Positions 1 to 13,000 of a DNA stretch of 64,000 bases are shown piece by piece. The notes under the pieces are model-generated. The model was given only the letters and a program-made list of their open reading frames with translations, made no database searches and was not told the DNA's origin. The translations under genes were made by a program, and so were the position numbers. Source of the stretch: Alviniconcha marisindica. Lineage: Eukaryota > Mollusca > Gastropoda > Provannidae. Location of the stretch: NCBI GenBank assembly GCA_018857735.1, contig JABMCL010003335.1, forward strand, positions 282,501 through 346,500. The letters run 5' to 3'. The stretch's first letter is position 1. Each line of letters starts with the position of its first letter.

Positions 1-214
1 CATAATATACTAACTATAATGACAATGGTGTCAGTGCACAAAAGACAGACAGACTCGACAGACAGACAGACAGACAGACGATGGCGTTAAACAACCAACC
101 AGCCGTGACGGTCAGTTATACCAGGGCAGAAGTCATGAAGTATAATAATGCCTTTTTTTTTTTTTTTTTTCCCCTTTTTTCTTTTTTACGTTGGGATCAT
201 GTCATGTAGCTGAT

Positions 215-429
215 TTAACCCCTTCACTCCCCCAGCCTAAAAAACGGACGGATGCAAACAGTATATTTTCCGGTACTATAACACATCTACTTTCAATGGA
301 TATGTTTTGATGCCAGTCCTTTCGCATGCCAGTGCGAAAGAGAAGACAGAGAGGCTTCAGGGTTTAAAGTTTCGCACTTTTATTGGCCATTTCGGCAAGT
401 CAGTGACACCATGGCAGTGAAGGGGTTAA
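215..429 (-). mobile_element. TTAA-flanked miniature element, copy 1 (piggyBac-like)
   Basis: TTAACCCCTTCACTCCCCC at 215 and GGCAGTGAAGGGGTTAA ending at 429. The interior is the reverse complement of copy 3 (CAAACAGTATATTTTCCGG against CCGGAAAATATACTGTTTG). Noncoding. Confidence 0.75.
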
Positions 430-496
430 ATTATCCGTTCATTTGTTCAGTGCTGAATGGTGTGTTTGAACACCGGCATAGCCTGATTCAGTGGTT

Positions 497-556
497 GACT
501 GGCTGGCTGGCTGATTAGCCGCTGACTGACTGACTGACTGATTGATTGATTGATTA
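497..556 (+). repeat. GGCT / GACT / GATT tetranucleotide repeats
   Basis: Adjacent short tetranucleotide runs that grade into each other. Confidence 0.85.
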
Positions 557-644
557 CCAGACTCACTGACGGTCTGACTTTGACTGACTTACTGAAACGT
601 CAGTTGAGAGGAATCAGGCGTGGTTCATTGACTTCATTTTTCAT

Positions 645-645
<1 letters not shown>

Positions 646-730
<85 letters not shown>

Positions 731-960
731 CAGAGAGACAGAGACAGAGACAGAGAGACAGAGAGAGAATGAATGAATGAATAAACTTTATTTTACGAGG
801 ACAGTGGAGTAGACAGGGTCTTTTTACATCCAGAGAGAGAGACAGAGACAGAGAGGCAGACAGAGACAAACAGAGAGACAGAGACAAAGACAGACAGACA
901 GACAGGCAAGCAGGCAGGCAGATAGAGACAAAGACAGACAGAGACAGCGGAGACAGAGTT
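646..960 (+). repeat. GA microsatellite with GACA degeneration
   Basis: Pure GA (646-713), then GACAGA variants, a non-repeat spacer (766-830) and a second GACA block (831-957). Open frames here are repeat products. Confidence 0.95.
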
Positions 961-1277
961 TCCACGTTGCTAACACTGAAAATTTAATAACAGTTTATTA
1001 GTCTACTCTTATCAGTTGTGTGGTGGGATCGAATTAACCGGTATGATAGCAACATGACCCCACCCTCTCCTCTTAACTTATGCAAGAAAAGAAAATGTAG
1101 AGAGAAAGAAACAAATCTCGGGGGTAGCTATTGGCTGACCAAAGCACAAACGTTAAACGTCATTGACTCCACGGAAGGAAAAAGTTGACAAGACGGTGAG
1201 ACATTAAACACAACGGAAATATTTTCTCTTAAAACGGTGACATTTATTGATCAACACTGACAAAACAAGAACAGACG

Positions 1278-1278
<1 letters not shown>

Positions 1279-1343
<65 letters not shown>

Positions 1344-1408
1344 TGACACACACACACCACACACACCACTTGACACACACACACACACAACTTGACACAC
1401 ACACACAC

Positions 1409-1475
<67 letters not shown>

Positions 1476-1476
1476 C
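1279..1476 (+). repeat. CA microsatellite
   Basis: Two long CA runs separated by CTTGACACACAC units. Confidence 0.97.
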
Positions 1477-1833
1477 ACAACAACAACAACAATTACGGTA
1501 AAACTGTTACGTGGAAAAAAGAGTGAGAAAGAAAAAGAAAAAGAAAAAAGAAAAAAATCACCAAAAAATCGGTATTTCGATGTAGTAATTACTAAAGCCG
1601 TCTACCGCAGATAACAGATGTTCCGAACAGGTTCCAGGCGACAAGCCAGTGTATTAAATATTATATAGATTGACCCGCAGTCAGTCGCAGCGAGTTACGC
1701 GGAGTTACACACTGTGTTTGACAGCCCCGTAGATAGCACACTGAAAGCGCGTGCACTGACTCAGTGGTGAACGCTCAGATCAGCTGATCGACTGACGGCT
1801 CATTTCAGTCAGTGAAACTGACAACCGACAGAC

Positions 1834-1864
1834 ACACAGACAGACAGACAGACAGACACCCACA

Positions 1865-1920
<56 letters not shown>

Positions 1921-1993
1921 ACATCACACACACACACACTGACATCACACACATACACACATACACACACTGACATCACACACACACACGTCG

Positions 1994-2072
<79 letters not shown>
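1834..2072 (+). repeat. GACA, CA and GA compound microsatellite
   Basis: GACA (1834-1855), CA (1865-1918), CACTGACATCACA units to 1990, then GA (1996-2072). Confidence 0.95.
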
Positions 2073-2074
<2 letters not shown>

Positions 2075-2439
2075 TAATCTATACGCTTTATTGGACAGAC
2101 CGAATCTCAGTGGTCCACTACGAACGGTTCCACTTACCGTTCAGCTTCTCCATTGTTTCCTCATCCATGGTAAAACGATCAGTTCCACCGGCGACGGATC
2201 AAAATCCTGAGCAAAGCCCTGCAGCAGTATCCGAGGCCGTCAGCATCTCAGCACGCGCCACAAAGCGTCGTGTAGCGCTTGTGTCACTCGGACACATTTT
2301 TAAACACATTCACCGTCACTGAACACAAAACATAACCCTGGATCTCCTCCAGCACTCAAAAAGGCCAAAACAGCCGCATCTGAGTAGGCCTAAAAGACTG
2401 GAGACACACTGACACACACACACACACACGGGCTACACA

Positions 2440-2960
2440 GAGGGGGAAAAAAAAGACCGAAGCCGCGGCGCTGCTGTCAAAAGCTCAGGTAGAGAGACCA
2501 ACCGGACTACCCATGCACGCTGACACACACACACAACACAAGCAGTGGAACGATACCGTGTGTGCTCGATAAACGCTCGTTCGCTGGCTGTCAACCCTTC
2601 GTTCACACTCATTTCAAGTGCTGCTGAGTAGTGCGAGTCGCCGCGGGTTCGTGGGCTTGCGGTCTACGCGGGCGGCTATGCCAGCTGCACGGAGCATGCC
2701 GGTGCGTGCGTGTGTGTACGTACGTACATTTGAGCCATCGGGACTACCGAGTTCGCCGCCGCCACCGCCCCGCCGTCGTGTGAATAGACCAGACCAGCAC
2801 CTTGCATCACTGAGTGAATGATTCAGATTTCGCACTATCAGTACGGTTGCCATGGTTAGGCGCCTATATCTTAGTATGCTCTGTTGATATAGTCCGTTTT
2901 CAGAGCTGAGGAGCTGTGCCAGTAAAAGTCGACGTGGACTGACGCGGTCCGGCTGGGCTC
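2440..2960. other. GC-rich patch, possible CpG island
   Basis: CpG-dense relative to its surroundings (for example GTCGCCGCGGGTTCGTGG and CCGCCCCGCCGTCGTGTG). Could be a promoter of an unseen upstream gene or a distal start of ELYS. No coding region recognised. Confidence 0.35.
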
Positions 2961-3291
2961 CATATCATCATCATCAGTCCTTGTGGTCTCTGTCATGGAC
3001 GTAAAGCAACATTTGAAGGGGGGGGAGAAAAAAAAACTGAGAAAGAAAGAAAAAACAACAACTAAACTGTGAAAGAAAGAAAAAAAGAAGGAAAAAACTG
3101 AGAAAGAAAAAGAAACTGAGAAAGAAAGAAAGAAAAAAAAAATGAGAAAAAAAAAAAAGTGAGAAAGAAAGGAAAAAAAGAAAGAAGAAGAAGCGCTACT
3201 TGTTTGTTAACTCCGCGACTGACGGGGACTCGGGAACAGCTTGACCAGAACTACTCACTGACTGTGAGCCGGCGGGCGCGCGAGAAAGACT

Positions 3292-3673
<382 letters not shown>

Positions 3674-4222
3674 CACTGAAACAAACAGAAATACAGCTGA
3701 ACTTCGGGTGACTGACTTCACTGAGTGACAAGCGGTGGGCAATTCGAAAAAAGAAAAAAAGAAAAGGAAAAAAAGAAAGAAAGAAAGAAAAAAAACGCCC
3801 AAAAAAGAAGGGAAAAAAGAAGACTGAAACGAGTACAACAGCCTACTCAGTCAGTTGTGCCGACTCGTGTAGTGCCAAGACATAGCCGGCAAGACTGAAG
3901 AACTTGAAGAGTATACCGTGAATATAATATATATTATTTACTATGACTATGATGTAATGACTAAATCAGTTGAGTTACGTCAGTGATTGAATAAGCTGCA
4001 GTCACTTCAGTTTTATTTTCACTGAGTGACTGATCAGTGAACATGACACACTAACGGCAACTGGACTATGTAACAAGAATCTACGCCGGTTTCCGGCACA
4101 GCCTGTCGAGTCAGTTGACAGCCGACCGTCGCTGATGTGACCAGGCTTAATTCTCGGACTGCATAATAGCACCATTCATCTGTTAACAATCAGTTTTTTT
4201 TCGAAACTAGTCGGCAGTGGAA

Positions 4223-4225
<3 letters not shown>

Positions 4226-4301
<76 letters not shown>
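4226..4301 (+). repeat. CT microsatellite
   Basis: Uninterrupted 76-bp CT run. It is a homopyrimidine tract on the strand that is purine-rich in the upstream GA blocks. Confidence 0.97.
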
Positions 4302-4305
<4 letters not shown>

Positions 4306-4690
4306 GTTTCCGTTGGAGGAAAATAATGCCGACACTGTCCCAGGGCTGAAAATATTACACAGTTACCAAAACGAAAAATAAAAACCGACAACTAAACAAA
4401 AAAAGGGCGGGAAAACTATAGGCACTTGAAAATGCTCAGGCTTTGTCACAACAACCATTCTTTCAGTACTACCAATAGTCATATGACCCCGTGTTTATGT
4501 TCCAGTAAAGAAGTCACTGCTTTTGAAATCAAACTTATCAAGGACTTTGTCATACTAGATGGTACCTGTTTTAAGGACAATATTTATAAACAACAGAAGG
4601 ACAAAGCTTCAACAAGGAAATATTATGTCAATGGTAAACTCTGCAGAGGTAGCTCTCAGATACAACGATTTTATGGTGACGCAAAACTTT
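4302..4690. other. No gene recognised
   Basis: A 103-codon open frame (4426-4737, plus strand) has no domain I recognise and overlaps the candidate promoter. Probably chance. Confidence 0.35.
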
Positions 4691-4760
4691 CAGCTGCGAC
4701 TTCCTGTGCAGAACCCTGCGTAGACGACGCATTTTAGGCACGTGTAACGAAGATGGCGGT
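4690..4760 (+). promoter_or_regulatory. Candidate promoter of the ELYS gene
   Basis: Coding exon 1 is preceded by an acceptor, so an untranslated exon must lie upstream. The best candidate contains an ETS-like ACTTCCTG (4699-4706), an E-box CACGTG (4739-4744) and AAGATGGCGG (4751-4760), a YY1-type element often found just downstream of TATA-less starts. No TATA box was seen. Inference only; no transcript evidence. Confidence 0.4.
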
Positions 4761-4802
4761 ACTTTGAAAGGATTGACCGTAGGATAATTTTGCTAGAAAA
4801 GG
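4745..4802 (+). other. Candidate untranslated first exon
   Basis: The stretch ends at AAAAGG with donor GTAAGA at 4803. It would splice to the acceptor at 6955, placing 9 untranslated bases before the ATG. It carries one upstream ATG (4753-4755) followed after three codons by TGA, a tiny upstream frame that overlaps the YY1-like element. The exon start is not defined. Confidence 0.38.
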
Positions 4803-5623
4803 GTAAGAAAGATGTAAAAAAATGAATGATTTGTTGCGACAGTAGGATATCTATGATTAACCTGTCGAACTGATTCCATCGTTCCTCAATTTATTATTTC
4901 TGGTGGGTTATAATAAGTGAAAATGTGATGCAAAGTGGGAGCTTTGCAAGAAGTGGAGGACGCGCTTCCTTTTTGCAACCCAAGATGCAAGTAAAATTGT
5001 CGGACTCAGACTGTGCATGTTCATATTCACAACATTGAACAGATTCATAATCATCAAAGCTTTTGGTTTGAATGAGGTAATAAAAACAAAAATGATTTCT
5101 CCCAGAGTCCCACTCCAGCGCAAGTTCACTGATAGGATGTTCACACCCAAAGCCGGTTCATACTGTCACTTGTGTCAGTCACTCTCATTATGTCATGTGT
5201 GATTGAGGGTCACAGTCAGTTTTACTTGGATAGATCCTTTGACTGTTTTAGTGGTTAATATAAAGCTTAATTCCTTAAAGTTGCAGACTCCGAATGACAG
5301 GCCTTATATGCGCACAGACTGACAATTTTATTTATTATGCAACAACTTCAAATGCAAAATTCATTGTGTAAACTGTCATGGTGCTAACATTCGTGCAACA
5401 GTACAGACTGCAGTCATAGGTCACCGGGATCAGAATTCGTAGGTTGTTTGAGACCACAGTGGCACTACTGGTCACAACTGAACAGGGAGAGTGCAATGTG
5501 AAGTAAAACTTCATTCGTTCTTTTTGTTTAATGTCCTCAAACGCTGAAAGCATATTAGGGACAAAAGTAAAACTAAGAATGCTTGGATTTTAAGAAGTGC
5601 TTTTTGAAACTACCATTCCCCCC

Positions 5624-5659
<36 letters not shown>

Positions 5660-6955
5660 AGTCAAATTTAAAAGTACAATTTATGTATTTTGCAAACCAT
5701 TATTTTATTTTCTCTTGCAGTTGCAGTCATTTAAAACCAAAAATCAAATGTCAGTATAACTAGAAATAGGACAGTGGTCTGCATGACATGTCTGCAGACA
5801 CTGTGATACAGGCTCATTGCACTTACGCTGGAACTGTTTGAAAAGAACATATTTGCACTAGTTAATATCCTGTACAGTGATAAACTGATATACCACTAGG
5901 TGACGGTCAGGTGGACACCTGTGTAAAAAATTAAAATGCATATTTATGCAGCATCTTGATTCTTACGTACAACTAGTAAAATCCCTGTTGCATAAAGCTT
6001 TGCTTGTTACTGTGCCAGGTGAGAGTTACTGTAGGTGACTCAGGTCTTTGTTGTACTTGTGTTACAATTTTGTTACATATTTTGAGCACTGATTAACTCC
6101 CTGTGTGTTAATTTTGTTACTGTATCATTTTGTCTGAATATTGCACAGAGTGAGACAACATACAAGAACTATAACAGAAGCAGTGAAGGAAAGATTATTG
6201 AGGAAACTGTTCATGCAGATCATACTTCATACATTGGTTCCAAGAGTATACCCCTGAGAAGTTTAGTATATCACACGTCAACAAAGTGACAAATCTAGAC
6301 TTGCAGAGCTTTGCAACACCAGGAGGGGAAAGATTTTGCTCGCTTCATTTCATGGTGACAATGGCTGTCTTTGAGTTAAGGGAAGGTCCATGATAATATG
6401 TGACAGTGATAGTGATACGTAGTAATATACTGTGATAGTGATATACATGTAGTAATATACTGACTACTGAGTGATAAACACTGATTTATTGGGCATTTCA
6501 ATCCAACTGTCCCACTCACAGTCACAAGATGTCAGATGAAACTGCAGCAAGTGGTACAAATGGTGCTTTCAGATCCAGATGGTCAGAGACCAGGGGTTTA
6601 GTTTAAGTCTTTAACTTGTTTTTAAGATGTTAATTTGATGATAGTTAATCAGTTATCGTAGTATTTTGTTGGCTAGTAAGAAGTATTTAATCAAATGTGA
6701 GTATTTTGTTGGCTGTTAGTGTTACTGTGTTAGTGCTAGTACTAGTGTTAGTGCTACTGCAAGTACTACTACTAGTACTAGTGTTAGTATTAATTACATC
6801 AAACATTGGTTGCATAGTTTATAGTAATTATCCAGGGCACTTCTTGTTCATCCCTCATTTGTGACAGTATTGGAGCTGCACTGCTCATCTTTTGTGGGCC
6901 CCTCAAGACAAAGGGACATGTGGAAGTAAGTGATTTTTTGTCTGTTTGTTTGCAG
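4803..6955 (+). other. Probable first intron
   Basis: About 2.15 kb without a convincing reading frame. It holds a 32-bp poly-C run (5625-5656), AT-rich sequence and short tandem patches of AGTGTTAGTGCTACTACT type near 6715-6790. It ends with the acceptor TTTGTTTGCAG. Its intron status depends on the proposed upstream exon. Confidence 0.4.
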
Positions 6956-7079
6956 GTTACCACCATGCGTCTTGATCTGCGCCCAAGTAAAATCTCTGAA
7001 CTGGTTCCGTTCCAAGCATGCTCCTTGCAAACATTGGACAGCTGTGAATTTGCCAGTGCGCGATCTGCTGTGTCTAAAG
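6956..7079 (+). CDS. AHCTF1: ELYS coding exon 1 (CDS from 6965)
   Basis: Nine untranslated bases, then residues 1-38 plus one base (phase 1). Acceptor TTTGCAG, donor AAAG|GTGAGC. The encoded start MRLDLRPSKISELVPF lines up with the N-terminus of vertebrate ELYS, the first strand of the beta-propeller. Confidence 0.88.
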
Positions 7080-10000
7080 GTGAGCTCATGATTTGATTTT
7101 TCCAAAGAACAGTTGAACTGTTACGATTTTATGTGTAGTGATGCTGATGTACCTGTCCATTTTGTCCATATGATTGTGTGTAGTGATGCTGATGTACCTG
7201 TCCATTTTGTCCAAAAGAACAGTTTTAAATTGTTTTCATGATTGTGTTTACAGTTTAGCGGTGCTGATGTGCCTGTCCGTTTCATCTAACACAGACAGAA
7301 CTTGGCTACAAGTTAGTGTGGAGTTTTGATGACCGTGGTTAGCGATGCTGTTCTACCTGTCCGTTTTATCCCCCACAGATGGAACTTTAACCTGGGTGTA
7401 CAAGGGGTCTGTCCTGGAAGTGGTCAGCACGTCCACGGGTCAGAGAGTGGCTTGCCTCAATGTGGAGCACTGGCTTCGTGATGCGGTGGCCAACATCGTG
7501 TGCGTGCGCGAGTTCCACTGCCAGGGGCGTACTCGCCTGTTGGTGGCAGTCAACCGGTCGACAGAGCAGGGCATGGTGGTATTGCTGGACGTCCCTACTT
7601 CCTTGGTGGTCAGAGTCATCGAGACTCCACAGCAGGTGAGTGGGTGTTGCTGCTGGTGTTGAAAGTCACACACAGCAAATCATAGTTTTGAATGCACTGA
7701 ATGAGCACCCTTGGAGTTGCTTGAAAGGCAGATAAAAGATGGCACTTATAGTTACATAGTGAGTTTTGTATTATCATGTAAGGATCAGTTTTGAGTTTGT
7801 TTGCTTTTGTGGTTGCTTGTTCCTGATGACTTGAAATGCTTCGCAGCCTTAGAAACATTTACAAGCAGATTCCATATGTTGGAATGGTTGGCATTGTGTG
7901 AAAATACCAGGTCTGAGATTCTTCAAATAAATCATAGGTTTGGCAAATCAGTATCGGGCTTCACATGAGATGGTTGCATAGGAGCTGGACTGCTGTGTTT
8001 CCTCACCCCGTTTTGAAGCATTTCACTGTGCCAGTTTGTGTTTTACTACCATGTTATTTTTTAATTCTACATTATATGTAAATAACATAGTGTGTTATTT
8101 TCTTGGCATATTACAGATAACACACAAGATGCACATAAAAATAAATAATTGCAGCACAGTGAGAGAGTGCACATGGTGTGCGTGTGTGTGTTCTACTTCT
8201 AAGTTCTAGACAGGGAAGGGAGAATGGTGTTTGCTAAAAACAACAACTAGTACAGCTCTAGTAAGTAGTATAGATGGATGTATGTCTGACCAGTTACACT
8301 ACACCAGGTGATTATCTGACTCATTTCCATGAACCACTTTTGCCACCTTGTACAGTTGTAGATGTCTCGACAGTTTGAAAAATGTCTAGCTCAATCACTG
8401 GCATGCAGGAATTCCCCTCGAAAATATGTGATGGAAGTCCTATGTGATGGAAGCTTCACTACCTTGTTTTCACTGGTTCATTCATATTTTGATTTCCATT
8501 TTCAGGTGACTGTGGTTGAACCGGTGCTGACATATGGAGGTCGCAATGTCCCTACCTGGGCGTTCAGTGAACAGCTTCGTCAGTTCTGTGGCATTGTGGC
8601 TGTGGGAACAGAGGGTGGCTACGTCTACCTTGTGGGTCAGTGACCATTTGTCACATCGCAGTGTTTGTGGTGTAATACCTTGTGGGTCAGCGACCATTTG
8701 TCACATTGCAGTGTTTGTGGTATGATACCTTGTGGGTTAGTGACTGTGTCACATTGCAGTGTTTGTGGTATGATACCTTGTGGGTTAGTGACTGTGTGTC
8801 ACATTGCAGTGTTTGTGGTGTGATACCTTGTGGGTTAGTGACTGTGTCACATTGCAGTGTTTGTGGTATGATACCTTGTGGGTTAGTGACTGTGTGTCAC
8901 ATTGCAATGTCTGTGGTATGATACCTTGTGGGTTAGTGACTGTGTGTCACATTGCAATGTCTGTGGTATGATACCTTGTGGGTTAGTGACCATTTGTCAC
9001 ATTGCAGTGTTTGTGGTATGATACCTTGTGGGTTAGTGACTGTGTGTCACATTGCAGTGTTTGTGGTGTGTACCTTGTGGGTTAGTGACTGTGTGTCACA
9101 TTGCAGTGTTTGTGGTGTGATACCTTGTGGGTTAGTGACTGTGTGTCACATTGCAGTGTTTGTGGTGTGTACCTTGTGGGTTAGTGACTGTGTGTCACAT
9201 TGCAGTGTTTGTGGTGTGATACCTTGTGGGTTAGTGACATTTGTCACATTGCAGTGTTTGTGGTGTGATACCTTGTGGGTTAGTGACTGTGTGTCACATT
9301 GCAGTGTTTGTGGTATGATACCTTGTGGGTTAGTGACCTTTGTCACATTGCAGTGTTTGTGGTGTGTACCTTGTGGGTTAGTGACTGTTGTCACATTGCA
9401 GTGTTTGTGGTGTGTACCTTGTGGGTTAGTGACTGTGTGTCACATTGCAGTGTTTGTGGTGTGATACCTTGTGGGTTAGTGACTGTGTGTCACATTGCAG
9501 TGTTTGTGGTGTGTACCTTGTGGGTTAGTGACTGTGTTCACATTGCAGTGTTTGTGGTTGATACCTTGTGGGTTAGTGACTTTGTCACATTGCAGTGTTT
9601 GTGGTGTGATACCTTGTGGGTTAGTGACTGTGTCACATTGCAGTGTTTGTGGTGTGATACCTTGTGGGTTAGTGACTGTGTGTCACATTGCAGTGTTTGT
9701 GGTGTGATACCTTGTGGGTTAGTGACATTTGTCACATTGCAGTGTTTGTGGTGTGATACCTTGTGGGTTAGTGACTGTGTGTCACATTGCAGTGTTTGTG
9801 GTATGATACCTTGTGGGTTAGTGACCTGTGTGTCACATTGCAGTGTTTGTGGTGTGATACCTTGTGGGTTAGTGACCATTTGTCACATTGCAGTGTTTGT
9901 GGTGTGATACCTTGTGGGTTAGTGACTGTGTGTCACATTGCAGTGTTTGTGGTGTGATACCTTGTGGGTTAGTGACCATGTGTGTCACATTGCAGTGTTT

Positions 10001-13000
10001 GTGGTGTGATACCTTGTGGGTTAGTGACTGTGTGTCACATTGCAGTGTTTGTGGTGTGATACCTTGTGGGTTAGTGACCATTTGTCACATTGCAGTGTTT
10101 GTGGTGTGATACCTTGTGGGTTAGTGACTGTGTGTCACATTGCAGTGTTTGTGGTGTGATACCTTGTGGGTTAGTGACCATTTGTCACATTGCAGTGTTT
10201 GTGGTGTGATACCTTGTGGGTTAGTGACTGTGTGTCACATTGCAGTGTTTGTGGTGTGATACCTTGTGGGTTAGTGACCATGTGTGTCACATTGCAGTGT
10301 TTGTGGTGTGATACCTTGTGGGTTAGTGACCATTTGTCACATTGCAGTGTTTGTGGTGTGATACCTTGTGGGTTAGTGACTGTGTGTCACATTGCAGTGT
10401 TTGTGGTGTGATACCTTGTGGGTTAGTGACTTTGTCACATTGCAGTGTTTGTGGTGTGATACCTTGTGGGTTAGTGACTGTGTGTCACATTGCAGTGTTT
10501 GTGGTGGATACCTTGTGGGTTAGTGACCATGTTGTCACATTGCAGTGTTTGTGGTGTGTACCTTGTGGGTTAGTGACTGTGTGTCACATTGCAGTGTTTG
10601 TGGTGTGTACCTTGTGGGTTAGTGACCATTTGTCACATTGCAGTGTTTGTGGTGTGTACCTTGTGGGTTAGTGACTTTGTCACATTGCAGTGTTTGTGGT
10701 GTGTTACCTTGTGGGTTAGTGACTGTGTGTCACATTGCAGTGTTTGTGGGTTAGTGACCATTTGTCACATTGCAATGTTTGTGGTGTGATACCTTGTGGG
10801 TTAGTGACTGTCACATTATAGACTGTGGTGTGGTACCTTGTGGGTTAGTGACTGTGTCACATTATAGACTGTGGTGTGGTACCTTGTGGTTTAGTGACTG
10901 TGTCACATTATAGACTGTGGTGTGGTACCTTGTGGGTTAGTGACTGTCAATTGCAGGCTGTGGTGTGGTACCTTGTGGGTTAGTGACTGTCACATTGCAG
11001 ACTGTGGTGTGACACCTTGTGGGTCAGTGGCCATTTGTCACACTGCAGTCTGTGGGTTAGTGACCATTTGTCATATGGTAGAATGTGGTGTGCGCATGTG
11101 TATAGAGAGTCTGTGGTTTAGTCTGATTTGAAGCATTGCAGATTGTGGTGTGACACCTTGTGGGTCAGTGGCCATTTGTCACACTGCAGTCTGTGGGTTA
11201 GTGACCATTTGTCATATGGTAGAATGTGGTGTGCGCATGTGTATAGAGAGTCTGGTAGGTTTTAGTCTGATTTGAAAGCATGCAGATTACAAGGGGGGGG
11301 GGGGGGGGGTTCTGGCGGTTGACATACATTTGGTTTTTAGTCAGATGATGTCAAATTGTCATGGAGTGCGTGTCTCTTTACAGCGTTTTTAGGGACCTCA
11401 TCAGGGTGCAGAGAGAGAGATGGGTTTGAATCTGGGCTGAGTGTGAAAGATTTATACCCTGATAGATTTTATTACTTCAGTATTTGTCACACAGCATAAT
11501 GTGGAGAGATCAATTTTATTACTTCAGTACTTGTGACATGACATGGTGCGGGACCATTTAAATATTCAAGGTGCATGGAGTGCACTGCATGACCAACATT
11601 GGGGTTACTGAAAAAGGCAGATAAAGCCAAACTGAAACCTTCCTCTTCTCACAGTATTTCCATCCTAACTAATATCAGTACCCAGTTTCTGCTACAGTCA
11701 CTGTGTGTTTGTAGTGCGTTTTTCTTATTTTTTATAATACTTTATGTAAATTGTTTTGGTAGGACTATGCTCTACATGTGTATAGAATATCATGTTTAGG
11801 TTAATATGTATCATGTGAGCGCTCAGGGCATTGATGAGTGCATGATAAATGTACATTATTATTATAATAAGAGATGTCACTTGTGAGTTTTGTATTGCTA
11901 TCAAAGGGTCAGTTCTGAATTTGTTTGTTGGTGTGGTTACTTCTTGTTATGGGCATGAAAGCTTTGCAGCCTTAGAAACTTTTTCAAGCATATTCCCTGT
12001 TTGGGAATCTGTCTAATATCAGATTAAGCTGTGAGAATGAAAGCCTGGAGATCCTACTGTTGGGATGTGTGTCACGTCAAGGATTTTTTTTCAGAATGCA
12101 CAAGGCAGGGATTTTTTATTTAAAAAAATTAAGGAAAAAAGATGATTTTACCGTCTTTTATGCCACAGCAATCTCATGTCTGTTGATAGGTGGTTGCTAA
12201 TGGCAACTTTTGCGTTGCTTTCATGGCTGTTACATTTCTAATGACAGACATGAGCTTGGACAGCGCCAGCAGTGTGGACACCTCACAGAAAGTGATCCCG
12301 GCCCCCCTGCTTCTGCTGGAGCCTCGTGAAACAGACATTGACGCCATGCGCCAGCAGGCAGCCCAGATGGGGCAGCACCTTGCGCTCCGTCTTGGTGGAG
12401 ATGGTCAGTGGACTCAGCTGTTCATTTACTTCTTAAATGCACTTGGGTGAAGGTTGTCTTGCATTTACACTGAAAATATGTACTTTTGATTTTAATTCAT
12501 TATTTTCGTTAAATTTATTTTTGAATGTGGGCCATTTATTAGAAAGAATTAGTGCTAATTAGTCAACTAATTAGTGAATTAGTCAGCTGAACAAGATCAT
12601 CTCGGGGCGGTTTAGAGAGAGAATGTGGTGTAATAAATTTGTGTCATATATTCTACTTATTTGTTTACATCATCATCTATGACTAGTCAGAATGATTGAT
12701 TCCAAGTGCAGTTCTCTGATGAAGATTTCTCAGCAAATGGAACAGTTTGAATGGCTGTTGCGTTTCTTATTACCATGCTTAACACAGTGTTAAGCAGAGC
12801 GCAGCATACTGGTCAAAAACAAATCTGATCTTTTATGTTGGTTGCATAGGTCAGACACATGTTTTGCTACCTGAGTAGCTCATCAGTGACCCCCGGCACA
12901 TAATGGTGAGACAATTCACAAGTGTAACACTCAACACAAAGTAAATTTTGTTATTAAGCTTTTGAGTTGTCTGTCCACTTTCTTTTATGCCACAGAAGCG

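Noticed and set aside
550..965. Arg/Glu- and Leu/Ser-repeat open frames
   Set aside because: They are translations of the GA and GACA microsatellites with no other coding sign.
8682..10790. Long Cys/Val/Leu-rich frames on the plus strand and Thr/His-rich frames on the minus strand
   Set aside because: The 50-bp minisatellite lacks stops in some frames. The frames shift with each change in unit length and do not fit ELYS.
12190..12450. ATG-started frame at the start of exon 4 as an independent small gene
   Set aside because: The first 19 codons lie upstream of the acceptor at 12247. From 12248 the frame is ELYS exon 4 with the required phase.
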